Source: Devosia aquimaris (GTDB lineage: Bacteria; Pseudomonadota; Alphaproteobacteria; Rhizobiales; Devosiaceae). Taken from it: 64,000 nucleotides of DNA. The translations under genes and the position numbers were made by a program. Of this stretch, positions 16,261-25,898 are shown piece by piece. The stretch covers positions 1,629,426-1,693,425 of the forward strand of contig NZ_JAIEZN010000001.1 of NCBI RefSeq assembly GCF_020169335.1, written 5' to 3'. How positions within the stretch are numbered: the stretch's first letter is position 1; each line of letters begins with the position of its first letter. The notes beneath the pieces were generated by a model, which ran no database searches, was not told where the DNA came from, and was given only the letters and a program-made list of their open reading frames with translations.

Positions 16261-19200
16261 TTAGGCGAGCAACATATCGTCGCTGATGCCCAGGCCGTTG
16301 TCCTGGAACACGATGTCGAGGCCGGTAATATCGCCGACCACAACCTGTGCCGATGCACTGCCATGGGACAGGTAGCTGACAACGTCGGTCGCAGTATCCT
16401 TGAGCAGGATGTCATCACGGCCGTCGCCATCATAGTCGCCGATCCCGACCACCTGCTGCCCGGTGTACAGGCCAACGTTGACGTTGGACTGGCCCGCCGA
16501 GAAGAAGTTCAGGAAGCCATTGCTGTTGCTCTGGAACAGCAGATCGTCCTTGCCATCACCATTGAAGTCGCCGACACCGACCAGCGACCGGTTGGTCTGG
16601 TAGCCGATGCTGCTGCCATTGAGATAGCTGACCCAACCATTGGCATTCTGGAACACCAGCTCGTCGACACCGTCTCCGTTCACATCAGCAATGCCGATCA
16701 GCGAACGGCCCGACTGCACACCAAGATCGGTGCTCTGCAGCCCGCTGTCGGTCACCGACAGATAGGACAGGAAGCTGTTTGACGTCGACTTGAACAGGAT
16801 GTCATCGCGACCATCGCCGTTCAGATCGCCAATCCCCAGCACGGTCTTGCCCGAGATGGACCCGATGTTGAGGTTGGTCTGAGCGCTCTCAAGCATCGAC
16901 AGGTAGTCCGTCGGGGACTTGAGAAGCACGTCATCCTTGCCATCGCCGTTGAAGTCACCAACGGCCACCACGCTGCGGTTGCCAACGCTACCAATATTCA
17001 CATTGGTCTCGCCGCCACTGCGGAAGGAGTGCCAGCCGCTCGCCGTCTTCTGCAGGATATCGGTCTTGCCGTCCCCATTGAAGTCGCCCAGACCCAGCAA
17101 CGTATTGCCGAAGGTATGACCGATATCGATCGAGGTGCCTGGCGTACCGCCGTCCCGCAGCTCAAGCGGAGCGCCGCGGGTCGGATCCACATTGATGTTG
17201 TCGACCAGCAGGATGTCGGCCTTGAAGTTCCCGTTGAAGTCGCCATCGGTCGATGCCGAGAGCAGCATGTCATCGAACTGGAACTGCTCGATGCCCGAGA
17301 ACGTATCAGTGCCATCCACACCGGTGATTGTGCCAGCAGCGTAGTTGATCAGGTATTGCGAGCGGTTGCCCTGGAACACGGCGGTGTCGATGCCGTCGCC
17401 GCCGATCAGCGTGTCATTGCCGGCACCGCCAAAGAGCTGGTCATTGCCGCCACCGCCACTGAGCGTATTGGCCAGGCCGTTGCCATACATGTAGTCGTCC
17501 TGGGCCGTACCGATGGCGTTTTCGATACTGGTCAGCGTCTGGGTGAACAGGATCGAAGAGGCAATGCCGCTCAGATCGATGTTCATGCCCACCGCGATGC
17601 CAGAGGCATCATAGGTGTCGACGCCGGCGCCGCCATTGATCAGGTCATTGCCGAGTGTGGCAAAGAACGTGTTGGCGGCGCTGTTGCCGTAAAGCGCGTC
17701 GGCCAAGGCGGAGCCGCGGATATTCTCGAAACCGGTTATGGTCTGCGAGAAGCCCACGCCCGTCATCGAACCCGAAGCCAGGTTCAGCGTCACCCCGCTC
17801 GAGATGGCACTGAGATCGATCAGATCCTTGGTGCCGGCGCCGGCATTGACGGTATGGCCGGTACCATTGGCGGCGACATAGGTGTCGTCACCGCCACCCA
17901 GGGTCAGGTCGAGCTTGCCAGCATTGAAGGCTGACGCATCAACCACGTCGGCGAACGCCCCTGCCCCGAGCACCAGCTTGACGTCTTCCACACCGCTTAT
18001 TGCCAGGGTAGCCGCATTGATGGCCACGGAGGCATTGGTGATCGTCGCCGTGGTGGCGCCCGTCGCACCGCTCGCGCGGATGTCGAGCAGGTCGTTGTCC
18101 GCCCCACCGTTGATCGTGTCGTTGCCGTCACCCAGGTTGTAGATGACCACATCGGCACCGGCCCCCAGCGAGATGGTGTCGTCGCCCAGACCGGCCGTGA
18201 CCGTCTGCGCGAAGCCGTTCAGGCTGCCCTCGATCAGGTCATCATTGGCCGTACCGATGATCGCCTGTGCGCCGGCGCCCAGGGCATAGATGCCCACCGC
18301 CGTTGCCGAGCCAGCGAAGCTGTTGGCCCCGACCAGCGTGTTGGCGTCGAAGCTGGCAGCGGAAGCGCCGATGCCGATGTTCTCCACCGCATTGTCGAAG
18401 GTGTTAGCCGAGACATCTGCAGACACCAGAGAAGCGTAGGTGTCGAGCGAAATACCGACATTGTTGCCCACTAAGCTATTGCCCGTGAACGTCAGGTCAT
18501 TGGTTCCGTTGACATAGATGCCAGTCGACCAGCCGGTGAAGGCACTGTTGGTGACAGTGAGCCCGGTCCCGGTGCCGATGTCGGTCACGATGGCGCGGTA
18601 GCCGTCAGTCAGCCCGCCAGCGCGGTAGAACACGCTGTTGGAAATGCTGACATTGCTGCCCGACACCACAATGCCTGCCGCATCATGCGGGCCACCATTA
18701 CCGCCCTGCGCAATACGCAGACCGTCGATGACCACATTGTCCGCCTGGACAATGATGCGCCCGGTGTAGGTGCTGCCTGCAACGACCGACGGGTCAATGC
18801 CGCTGGCATCTGCGCCATGGCCTGCGCCGATGATCTTCAGGCCAGCCAGGCTTGCGCCGATGATGACGTCACCGCTGCCGATCGAACCGTCGCCAAGCAC
18901 GATGGTGTCACCGGCCTGAGCGTAGGCCACAGCTGCAGCCAGCGAGGCAAAGCCACCATTTCCGACCAGCAGGATGCTGCCCGAAGTGCCCTGGATGATT
19001 TCCACACCCGAGACGGTGTCGGTGCCATCAACCCCGCCATTGACGGTGAAGCTGCCAGAACCGCTGGTGATGTCGGCGATGGTGATGTCGGCATTGTAGA
19101 TTGCCTTGTCCACGCCGGCCCCGCCAACGATGGTGTCGTCGCCAGCGCCACCGGTGACGACGTCGTCACCGCCGTTGCCCGCGATATAGTCCTTGCCGGA

Positions 19201-22200
19201 CGTGCCGATGATGGTGTCAGCGGCTGTAAGGCTACCGTCGACGAAGAGATACTCGTCGGTGGGCGTATTGGTCACCACATCATCCGAAACATCCAGCGTC
19301 ACGGGAGCCGTCAGGTTGCGGGTATTGAACTCGGTGTCGACGCCCTCGAAGGTGTTGGGGCCAACGCTGTCGATACCCGTTGCGGCCAGGCCGAAGGCAA
19401 AGCCGGTGCCGGCGTTGACGATGGTATTGCCCGAGACGTCGCTGTCAGTGTTGACGAAGGAGTCAAGGTTGGCAGCCGTACGGGTGTTCTCGAACGTGTT
19501 GCCGGTGATGATCGTCTCCACCCCGCCACCATCGGACCAAACGCCGGAGCGCCAGGCAGCTGTGCTGTACTTGCCATAGGCCTGGTTTTCGCCAGCCGTG
19601 ATCAGGTTGTCCGTGATCGTGACAGTGCCGCCGGCCATCGGGCCGACAAAGATCGCAAAGTCCGCGCTGGTAGTGCCGCCGTAGACCGTGCTCTCGAACA
19701 CAGAGTTGGTCACGGTGTGGCCCGAGGAGGTCATGCCCAGGGCGTAGCTGCCCGTCTGGTCGTGCAGGAACTTGACGCCATCGATGACGACAGCGCCGGC
19801 CGCCGAGATGGTGACCTTGCCGTCGATGACAGATTCGCCACCGCGGCTGTCCGTACCACCAACGCCGGCGTTGGCACCGATAATGGTGACCTGCTTGCTG
19901 ATGGTTGCGTCACCGGTGTGGGTGCCGACCGACAGCATGATGATATCGCCGTCGACAGCAGCCACAAGTGCATCGGCCAGGGTGGCAAAGCCACCGCCGC
20001 CGACCAGCAGCGTACGGGTGCCACTGGCCTGGTCCTCGATGATCTCGACACCCGAGATGGTGTCGGTACCTTCGGAGGCGGACGACACTGTCCAGCCACC
20101 AGCAGCCGTGGCAACGATGGTGACCGCATCGGCATAGACGGCCGTATCCACACCGGCACCGCCGGTGATGTCATCGGCGCCGTCGCCACCGGTGAAGGTG
20201 TCGCGGCCGCTGCCGCCAACGAAGATGTTGGCATCGGCATCACCCACGAAGGTGATGCTGCCCGTGCTGGTCGGAGCCGCCACGAAGTCGTTCTCGGCGC
20301 CCGCAGTGACCGTCATGGTCGATTGCGTGACATTGTCGATATCGGCAACAGTCGCGCCGGTGATGGTGACGCCGGTAACCTCGACAGCGGGGCCGCCGAT
20401 GGACTTGCCGGGCTCGCCAGCGCGGATACCGGTCGACGTATCGTCAATGGTACCGTTCTGGACAATCACCGAGCCAGTGTAGGTGGCCGCATTGCTGCCG
20501 CCGTAGCTGCCATCATCGCGCACCTTAATGCTGATGGCGCCGCCAAAGTCGTCCACGACGGTATCGGGACCATTGCTGGCGCCGACATTGTTCATGTCGA
20601 AGCCTTCAATGACAATGCCCGAGTAGGCGCCGTACTTGAGGTTGATGTCGATACCGTTGCCGAACTCGCCCACCTGGGTAAAGCCGGTCGCCGGGTTCTT
20701 CGATGCAAAGGCATAGCCACGCCCGAAGGTGCCGACATCGTCCATGACCACGTTCTTGATCGTGCTCTGGTCGAAGGTTTCGACGTAGATGCCCTTTTCG
20801 GTCAGGTGCTCGAAATGGGTACCGTCGATGACAACATCGGTGGCCATGCCGCCGGTGCCGGTGGCCTTGGCGAAGTTGATGCCGATGTAGCTGTCAACAA
20901 TGCTGCCGCCGGTGATGTCCAGGCCGGTCACGACCGCAGCCGTGCCCTTGTTGATGCCCACCACGGAGTCAGAGATATCGACATTGGCAATGGTGACATC
21001 TTCGATGCCGTTGCCAAGGTTGATGGCGTAGTGGAACCCGGCAATGGCCAGGCCGGAGATCGTGACATTGTCCGCGCTCAGCACCAGGCCCGAGCCGGAC
21101 GCATTGCTGTAGCTTGTCGCGTCCTGGAAGAAGTCAGCGGTCGAGCCCGTGATGCCGTTGTCGGCATTGAACGTGCCCTGAATGACAGCATCACCCACCC
21201 CGACGATGGAGATACCGGCCACATTGACGTTCACATTGCCGCTGTGGGTACCGGTGACCAGGATCACATCGCCAGTCTGCGATGCATTGATCGCGGTCTG
21301 CAGGTCGGCATAGCCGCCCTCGCCACCGACGAGCAGGTAGCGGCCGCCAGCATGCTCGACAACTTCGAGCTTCAGGCTGTCTGCGCCAGCACCCGACGAG
21401 GTCAGCACCCAGTTGCCATTCACGTCAACCGAGAACTCACCAACGCTGAGCGTCTCGGAATAGACGGCGGTATCCAGGCCCGCGCCACCGACCATGGTGT
21501 CGTTGCCGGCGCCGATATTGGCATCGGCAACATTGCTGCCCCAGAAGACGTCATTGCCATCATTGCCTTCCATGACGTCATTGCCGCCATGGCCGATGAT
21601 CAGGTCGGCGCCAGACGTACCGGAGATGGTGTTCTCATGGGTCGTCTGGGCGGCCTTGTCACCCTGCAGGGCGATAACCTGTGCGGGCGACGACACGATG
21701 GTGAAGCCGGACGCATCGAGATTGCCGGCAATGCCGTCGATGTTGATCGTGGGCCAGTTCGGACCGGCCGAAGCAGCAGAAACGTCGAGATTGTCTACGC
21801 TCAGGCCATCGGCGTCGGCGTAGTTGTAGACAGCAACCGGTGCCTTGGTGAACGAACCGTCCACGGTGACATTGTCAAAGCTCACCGTGCCAATCGGCGT
21901 GCTGTTGGCCAGTTCATTGTTGGGCGTGCCGATCAGCTCGAACGCACCAGCAGCGCCTGTACCGGTCGCCGAGACATCGGTGAAGCTGGCATCGCCGGTG
22001 AAGTCATACAACTTGACCAGGTAGCCGGCGCCCGACAGATCGGTATCGGCCATGGCAATGGCAGCCACATTGTCGCCGAACACGGCCAGACCGTACTGCG
22101 AGAAGCCCGAGATGGAGCTTCCCGAAATGTTCAGCGTGCCAATGTCGTCACCGTCATCGACCAGGATGGCAGTGTTGCCCGTGCCCGAAATGTCGATGTT

Positions 22201-25200
22201 GGTGATCGTGACGTCACCGCCCACAGCATCAAAGCTGATGGCAGCGCCGCTCACCGCAGTCAGATGCACTTCGCCTGCACCGATCAGGGTAATGGCCTTG
22301 TCGATCACCAGGTTCTCGGCATAGGTGCCCTGAGCGATCATCACCACGTCGCCGGCATCGGCAGCGTCGATTGCAGCCTGGATGCTGGCATAGCCGCCGT
22401 GGCCGACGAGCCGGTAAACAGTGGCGCCGTCGTCAACGATTTCAACGTTCTGCAGCGTGTCCTGGCCGTTGCTCCAGTTGCTCAGGTTCGAGACCAGCTC
22501 GGCAGGCGCCGAGTAGAACACGGTGTCCGTGCCGGTGCCGCCATCGACCTGGTTGGTGCCGCTGCCGGTAACAAAGCTATCGTCGCCAGCGCCGCCGAGC
22601 AGGTCGTCGTCGCCGCCGCCGCCAAAGATGCTGTCGTTGTAGTCAGTACCGGTGATGGTGTTGTTGCTGGCGTCGCCCGTGATCGACAGGCCGTTGGTCA
22701 GCTGCGACGCCGCGCTTGCATCCACATTGCCATTGGTGCCGCCGGTGATGAACACGGCCTCGACGTTCTCGACCGTGTTGCCGATCGTCAACGTATCGTC
22801 CGGGGCGCTGGGCGCAAAGATGATCTGGTCGGCGCCGTCGCCGCCATCCACCACGTCACCGGACATTTCCAGGCCGCTGGAGTAGTAGAAGCTGTCGGCA
22901 TCAGCACCACCGGTCATGGTGTCAGCACCCTGGCCGCCATAGAAGTGGTCGGCGCCGCCATTGCCGGTCAGCGTGTCATCACCGGCGCGGCCCTGGAACA
23001 CATCCACACCGGACGTGCCGGTAAAGACGTCATTGGTTGCCAGGCCCTGCGGCGTGGTGATCGGCCCCGAAGCATTCTCGCCAGTGATGGTCGAGAAATC
23101 GACGGTACCACCCGTGCCATCGAAGTTGACCAGGCCCCACGGGGCGCTGGCGTTGACGAAGTCGATGTCGAGGACAGGATTGGTGGCAAAGCTCTGCATG
23201 TCATAGACCGACACGGCATCCGAACCATAGGTGCCAGAGACGGTGACATTGGTGAAGGTGAAGCTGCCCGAATTCTGGTAGCCGCCGACGCCGGGCGTAC
23301 CCGAGCGAACGCCGCTGACCGAAATGGCCTTGTGCGGATACACTTCCGTGCCAGCCGCGGTGCCGCCATTGCCGAAGACCGGCATGGTCAGCCCGTCGGT
23401 GGGGCTGCTGAAGGTGGTATCGGTGATCGTCAGATCGCCGTTGAAGCCAAACAGGTTGATGTGGCCCTTGCCCTTGGCACCGCTATGCAGCTGGCCGTTG
23501 TCGGTGAAGCTCGAGTCTTCGATGACGAACGCGCCGATGGTGTTGGTGTTGGCTGGCGTCGAGCCATTGGACGGATGGGCGTAGAACAGGCCCTGGCCGT
23601 TGGCATTGGCAATGTCCACGCCATCCAGAACGACCGTGCCGGCATTGACGCCGGGAACGTCGGTCGCGCTGGCGCGCACGGTGATGCCATAGGTGTTGCC
23701 GCTGGCATCGATATTGAGGTTGACGAACTTGAGCACGTCACCAGCGTTCATGACGTCGCTGACCGAGAACTGGCCATGAACGTCAACGACGCCCTGGCCC
23801 TCGATGGTGATCGCGCGGTCGGTGATCGTCACCGATTCAGTGTAGGAGCCGCTTGCCACCAGGACGATATCGCCATTGGCAGCCGCAGTCACGCCCGACT
23901 GGATCGTCGGGAACTCGCCGTTCTCGCCGACCAGCAGCACCTTCTGGCCACCAGCAAAGGTCAGCGTGCCGGCATTGACGATCGTCGTCACATTGGCCGG
24001 GTTGGCCTTGTCGGTGACGATGGCCGTCTCACCATCCCAGGTGATCGTGTAATCGGCGGAGCTGCCCGTGAACGAGACAGTGTCAGCATCGGCGCCACCA
24101 TCGATGTGGTCCGTGCCGGCCGTGGCGACAAAGGTATCCGAACCAGCATTACCGGTCAGGGTATTGTTCGCAGACGAGCCCGTGATCGTGTCATTGCCCG
24201 AGCCGCCAACGGCGTTCTCGATGTTCTTGATCGTGCTGGTGCCGCCAAAACCAGTCGCGGTCTGGCCGGCCAGGTTGATGGTCACATTGGTCGTCGCTGC
24301 GCTGGCGTCGAACGTGTCGCCATTGGGACCGTTACCGGGCGTGCTGCCATCGCCATTGATGATGTCGGTGCCGGCGGAGGCATAGAAAATGTTGTCGCCT
24401 GCACTGCCATTGATGACGTCGTTGAAGCTGGAACCGCGCACGTTTTCGATGCTGGTCAGGCCGTCCAGGCCGACGCTGCTGCCACCCACGGCAAAGCCGT
24501 CACCGGCCACAACGCCATCGAACGGGTTGGTGTCGAGGTCGACGGTCACGCCTTCGCCCGCGGCAGAGGCGTCATAGGTGTCGCTGCCGCCCTGGCCGTC
24601 GATCACGTCGTTGCCGGCGGACGAGTAGAAGGTCTCATCAGCGGCCGAGCCCACGATGGTGTCGTTGGCAGGCGTGCCATAGCCTTCGTTTTCATACAGG
24701 CTCACGCTGTCGATCTTGAGGCCGTCGGTGACCGTGTTGTTGACGAACCAGCCATAGCGGTTGCCACCAACAACAGTGTCCAGCACGTCGCTGGCCTGGT
24801 TCAGGGTCTTCTCAAACAACGGCGTCGAGCTGCCATCCAGCACCTTGAAGTCCACGGCAAGCGTGCCATCGCCATTGTCGCGGAAGGTTTGCTCGAAAGT
24901 GTACCAGCCGCTGGCGGTGATGCTAGCCGTGTCGGACAGCGCTGCCAGGTCGCCACGCGGACCGGAGCCGGCGTTGTTGGAGGCGTTGATGAGCACCGCC
25001 CCGGACGCATCCTTGGTCGCGTGGAAGATGAAGTCGCGGCGGAAACCACCGGCACTGGAAGCCAGCTCGGCATTCTGCGTGCTCGAAGCCACCGAATAGT
25101 CAAAGCCCTGGCCGTCGACCCAGTTGACGTCGATGTAGATCGCGATGCGGGTCGTGTAGCCGCCGGCGAACTCGCTCGAGTAGCTGCCGAAGCGCGTAAA

Positions 25201-25338
25201 CGCGCCTTCTTCAACGATTGCGTAGTTCGAGCCGGACGCCGCGCCTGACGGATCGGTGGTCACAACGCTAACCGGGCCGACCCAGCCACCTGCGTCGACC
25301 TCAAAATCCTGCTCGAAACGACTGATTTCGTTACTCAT
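16261..25338 (-). CDS. Giant modular type I-secreted surface protein: RTX, five beta-helix modules, FG-GAP C-terminus
   Basis: This 3025-residue acidic, Gly/Asp/Thr-rich protein has almost no Cys. Residues 1-220 form a lectin-like beta-sandwich region. RTX-type nonapeptides begin near 225 (GNDVIDGQGGSD) and recur to about 2655 (GGGNDQLFGGAGNDTLIGGDG). Five related segments begin with a VG-x-GG-[YF]-A-x-[IL] leader near residues 474, 979, 1341, 1779 and 2126. Each opens a right-handed parallel beta-helix resembling pectate-lyase or NosD folds. Seven FG-GAP repeats (GDFNGDGKDD type) fill about 2690-2990, and the end, DDMLLA, fits a type I signal. The type I ABC transporter and adaptor genes lie immediately upstream on the same strand. 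It is probably a surface adhesin or polysaccharide-binding or -modifying protein; the activity is unknown. Confidence 0.85.
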   Translation of the reverse strand: MSNEISRFEQDFEVDAGGWVGPVSVVTTDPSGAASGSNYAIVEEGAFTRFGSYSSEFAGGYTTRIAIYIDVNWVDGQGFDYSVASSTQNAELASSAGGFRRDFIFHATKDASGAVLINASNNAGSGPRGDLAALSDTASITASGWYTFEQTFRDNGDGTLAVDFKVLDGSSTPLFEKTLNQASDVLDTVVGGNRYGWFVNNTVTDGLKIDSVSLYENEGYGTPANDTIVGSAADETFYSSAGNDVIDGQGGSDTYDASAAGEGVTVDLDTNPFDGVVAGDGFAVGGSSVGLDGLTSIENVRGSSFNDVINGSAGDNIFYASAGTDIINGDGSTPGNGPNGDTFDASAATTNVTINLAGQTATGFGGTSTIKNIENAVGGSGNDTITGSSANNTLTGNAGSDTFVATAGTDHIDGGADADTVSFTGSSADYTITWDGETAIVTDKANPANVTTIVNAGTLTFAGGQKVLLVGENGEFPTIQSGVTAAANGDIVLVASGSYTESVTITDRAITIEGQGVVDVHGQFSVSDVMNAGDVLKFVNLNIDASGNTYGITVRASATDVPGVNAGTVVLDGVDIANANGQGLFYAHPSNGSTPANTNTIGAFVIEDSSFTDNGQLHSGAKGKGHINLFGFNGDLTITDTTFSSPTDGLTMPVFGNGGTAAGTEVYPHKAISVSGVRSGTPGVGGYQNSGSFTFTNVTVSGTYGSDAVSVYDMQSFATNPVLDIDFVNASAPWGLVNFDGTGGTVDFSTITGENASGPITTPQGLATNDVFTGTSGVDVFQGRAGDDTLTGNGGADHFYGGQGADTMTGGADADSFYYSSGLEMSGDVVDGGDGADQIIFAPSAPDDTLTIGNTVENVEAVFITGGTNGNVDASAASQLTNGLSITGDASNNTITGTDYNDSIFGGGGDDDLLGGAGDDSFVTGSGTNQVDGGTGTDTVFYSAPAELVSNLSNWSNGQDTLQNVEIVDDGATVYRLVGHGGYASIQAAIDAADAGDVVMIAQGTYAENLVIDKAITLIGAGEVHLTAVSGAAISFDAVGGDVTITNIDISGTGNTAILVDDGDDIGTLNISGSSISGFSQYGLAVFGDNVAAIAMADTDLSGAGYLVKLYDFTGDASFTDVSATGTGAAGAFELIGTPNNELANSTPIGTVSFDNVTVDGSFTKAPVAVYNYADADGLSVDNLDVSAASAGPNWPTINIDGIAGNLDASGFTIVSSPAQVIALQGDKAAQTTHENTISGTSGADLIIGHGGNDVMEGNDGNDVFWGSNVADANIGAGNDTMVGGAGLDTAVYSETLSVGEFSVDVNGNWVLTSSGAGADSLKLEVVEHAGGRYLLVGGEGGYADLQTAINASQTGDVILVTGTHSGNVNVNVAGISIVGVGDAVIQGTFNADNGITGSTADFFQDATSYSNASGSGLVLSADNVTISGLAIAGFHYAINLGNGIEDVTIANVDISDSVVGINKGTAAVVTGLDITGGSIVDSYIGINFAKATGTGGMATDVVIDGTHFEHLTEKGIYVETFDQSTIKNVVMDDVGTFGRGYAFASKNPATGFTQVGEFGNGIDINLKYGAYSGIVIEGFDMNNVGASNGPDTVVDDFGGAISIKVRDDGSYGGSNAATYTGSVIVQNGTIDDTSTGIRAGEPGKSIGGPAVEVTGVTITGATVADIDNVTQSTMTVTAGAENDFVAAPTSTGSITFVGDADANIFVGGSGRDTFTGGDGADDITGGAGVDTAVYADAVTIVATAAGGWTVSSASEGTDTISGVEIIEDQASGTRTLLVGGGGFATLADALVAAVDGDIIMLSVGTHTGDATISKQVTIIGANAGVGGTDSRGGESVIDGKVTISAAGAVVIDGVKFLHDQTGSYALGMTSSGHTVTNSVFESTVYGGTTSADFAIFVGPMAGGTVTITDNLITAGENQAYGKYSTAAWRSGVWSDGGGVETIITGNTFENTRTAANLDSFVNTDSDVSGNTIVNAGTGFAFGLAATGIDSVGPNTFEGVDTEFNTRNLTAPVTLDVSDDVVTNTPTDEYLFVDGSLTAADTIIGTSGKDYIAGNGGDDVVTGGAGDDTIVGGAGVDKAIYNADITIADITSGSGSFTVNGGVDGTDTVSGVEIIQGTSGSILLVGNGGFASLAAAVAYAQAGDTIVLGDGSIGSGDVIIGASLAGLKIIGAGHGADASGIDPSVVAGSTYTGRIIVQADNVVIDGLRIAQGGNGGPHDAAGIVVSGSNVSISNSVFYRAGGLTDGYRAIVTDIGTGTGLTVTNSAFTGWSTGIYVNGTNDLTFTGNSLVGNNVGISLDTYASLVSADVSANTFDNAVENIGIGASAASFDANTLVGANSFAGSATAVGIYALGAGAQAIIGTANDDLIEGSLNGFAQTVTAGLGDDTISLGAGADVVIYNLGDGNDTINGGADNDLLDIRASGATGATTATITNASVAINAATLAISGVEDVKLVLGAGAFADVVDASAFNAGKLDLTLGGGDDTYVAANGTGHTVNAGAGTKDLIDLSAISSGVTLNLASGSMTGVGFSQTITGFENIRGSALADALYGNSAANTFFATLGNDLINGGAGVDTYDASGIAVGMNIDLSGIASSILFTQTLTSIENAIGTAQDDYMYGNGLANTLSGGGGNDQLFGGAGNDTLIGGDGIDTAVFQGNRSQYLINYAAGTITGVDGTDTFSGIEQFQFDDMLLSASTDGDFNGNFKADILLVDNINVDPTRGAPLELRDGGTPGTSIDIGHTFGNTLLGLGDFNGDGKTDILQKTASGWHSFRSGGETNVNIGSVGNRSVVAVGDFNGDGKDDVLLKSPTDYLSMLESAQTNLNIGSISGKTVLGIGDLNGDGRDDILFKSTSNSFLSYLSVTDSGLQSTDLGVQSGRSLIGIADVNGDGVDELVFQNANGWVSYLNGSSIGYQTNRSLVGVGDFNGDGKDDLLFQSNSNGFLNFFSAGQSNVNVGLYTGQQVVGIGDYDGDGRDDILLKDTATDVVSYLSHGSASAQVVVGDITGLDIVFQDNGLGISDDMLLA

Positions 25339-25437
25339 CGCGATTTACACCCCAGCTGAAAATGACTGTCGCAGGGGGAGCACGCAGGACTGAACACCAT
25401 CCGCCTCCCCCCTGACTACGGATTTTTACCGCCATGA

Positions 25438-25466
25438 GGTATATGGCTCAAAATGGCACAGCGCAA
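25438..25466 (-). promoter_or_regulatory. Sigma70-like promoter of giant gene
   Basis: On the minus strand TTGCGC (25466-25461) and TATACC (25443-25438) are separated by exactly 17 bp. They lie about 100 bp upstream of the ATG at 25338, in the most AT-rich part of the intergenic region. The prediction is by eye. Confidence 0.4.
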
Positions 25467-25837
25467 GAACAGTTGTTTACGGATCGTTAATTTGACAGTT
25501 TATGACGGAAATACTGCAAGACTTCGTACCCGTCGTAGCCGGCAAACTATTTCGATGGGGCATTTCGTTCCGCCGAGAGATTTAAATCTCGTGCAGGTAG
25601 TGCAGTTTTAGTCCGGCCGCGACAACGCAAGCCGACGTTGGTCTTCCGCCAACGACGCAGAAGCACCATCGAACGCCGGGAGCGATGAGCGTTCTTCGCA
25701 GACGGGCGCATCCACATGAGATTTTCTTGTGATCCGAAGCGCTGCCGACACGGGATCGCCGCCGCCAACGGCGCGGCCGCCCGTCGAACGGAATGCGGCC
25801 ACCTGCCCGACCAGACGCTCCACAGTTCTCAAGGCAA

Positions 25838-25867
25838 CGGCGGCGCATCCGTTTGGATGCGCCGCCG
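25838..25867 (-). terminator. Hairpin terminator after T1SS adaptor gene
   Basis: CGGCGGCGCATCC and GGATGCGCCGCCG form perfect 13-bp arms with a GTTT loop, 31 bp beyond the adaptor stop. The following minus-strand bases are only weakly T-rich, so efficiency is uncertain. Confidence 0.65.
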
Positions 25868-25898
25868 CGTCATGATCCAGGTCTGAGGCGTTCGACGA

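Larger units (their letters stand above)
25339..25898 (-). other. 560-bp intergenic region upstream of giant gene
   Basis: No credible gene is present; short frames here have shadow-like composition. The region holds the hlyD-side terminator (25838-25867), an AT-rich stretch at 25435-25520 with a sigma70-like promoter, and a leader of about 95 nt before the giant gene. Its length and its own promoter imply that the secreted substrate is transcribed separately from its transporter. Confidence 0.6.

Noticed and set aside
18685..25248. A 2187-codon plus-strand open frame antisense to the giant gene
   Set aside because: It is exactly opposite the repeated RTX and beta-helix coding sequence, has biased Asp/Val/Arg/His composition typical of GC-rich antisense frames, and no recognisable domain or ribosome binding site.
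16261..25338. A CRISPR-like or satellite repeat array
   Set aside because: The repetition is at the protein level (RTX and FG-GAP motifs) in one continuous frame with diverged DNA, not identical repeats with spacers.
16261..25338. A LapA-type adhesin anchored by an N-terminal retention module
   Set aside because: The N-terminus looks like a lectin-type beta-sandwich and no di-alanine retention module is recognisable; no LapD is present in the window.
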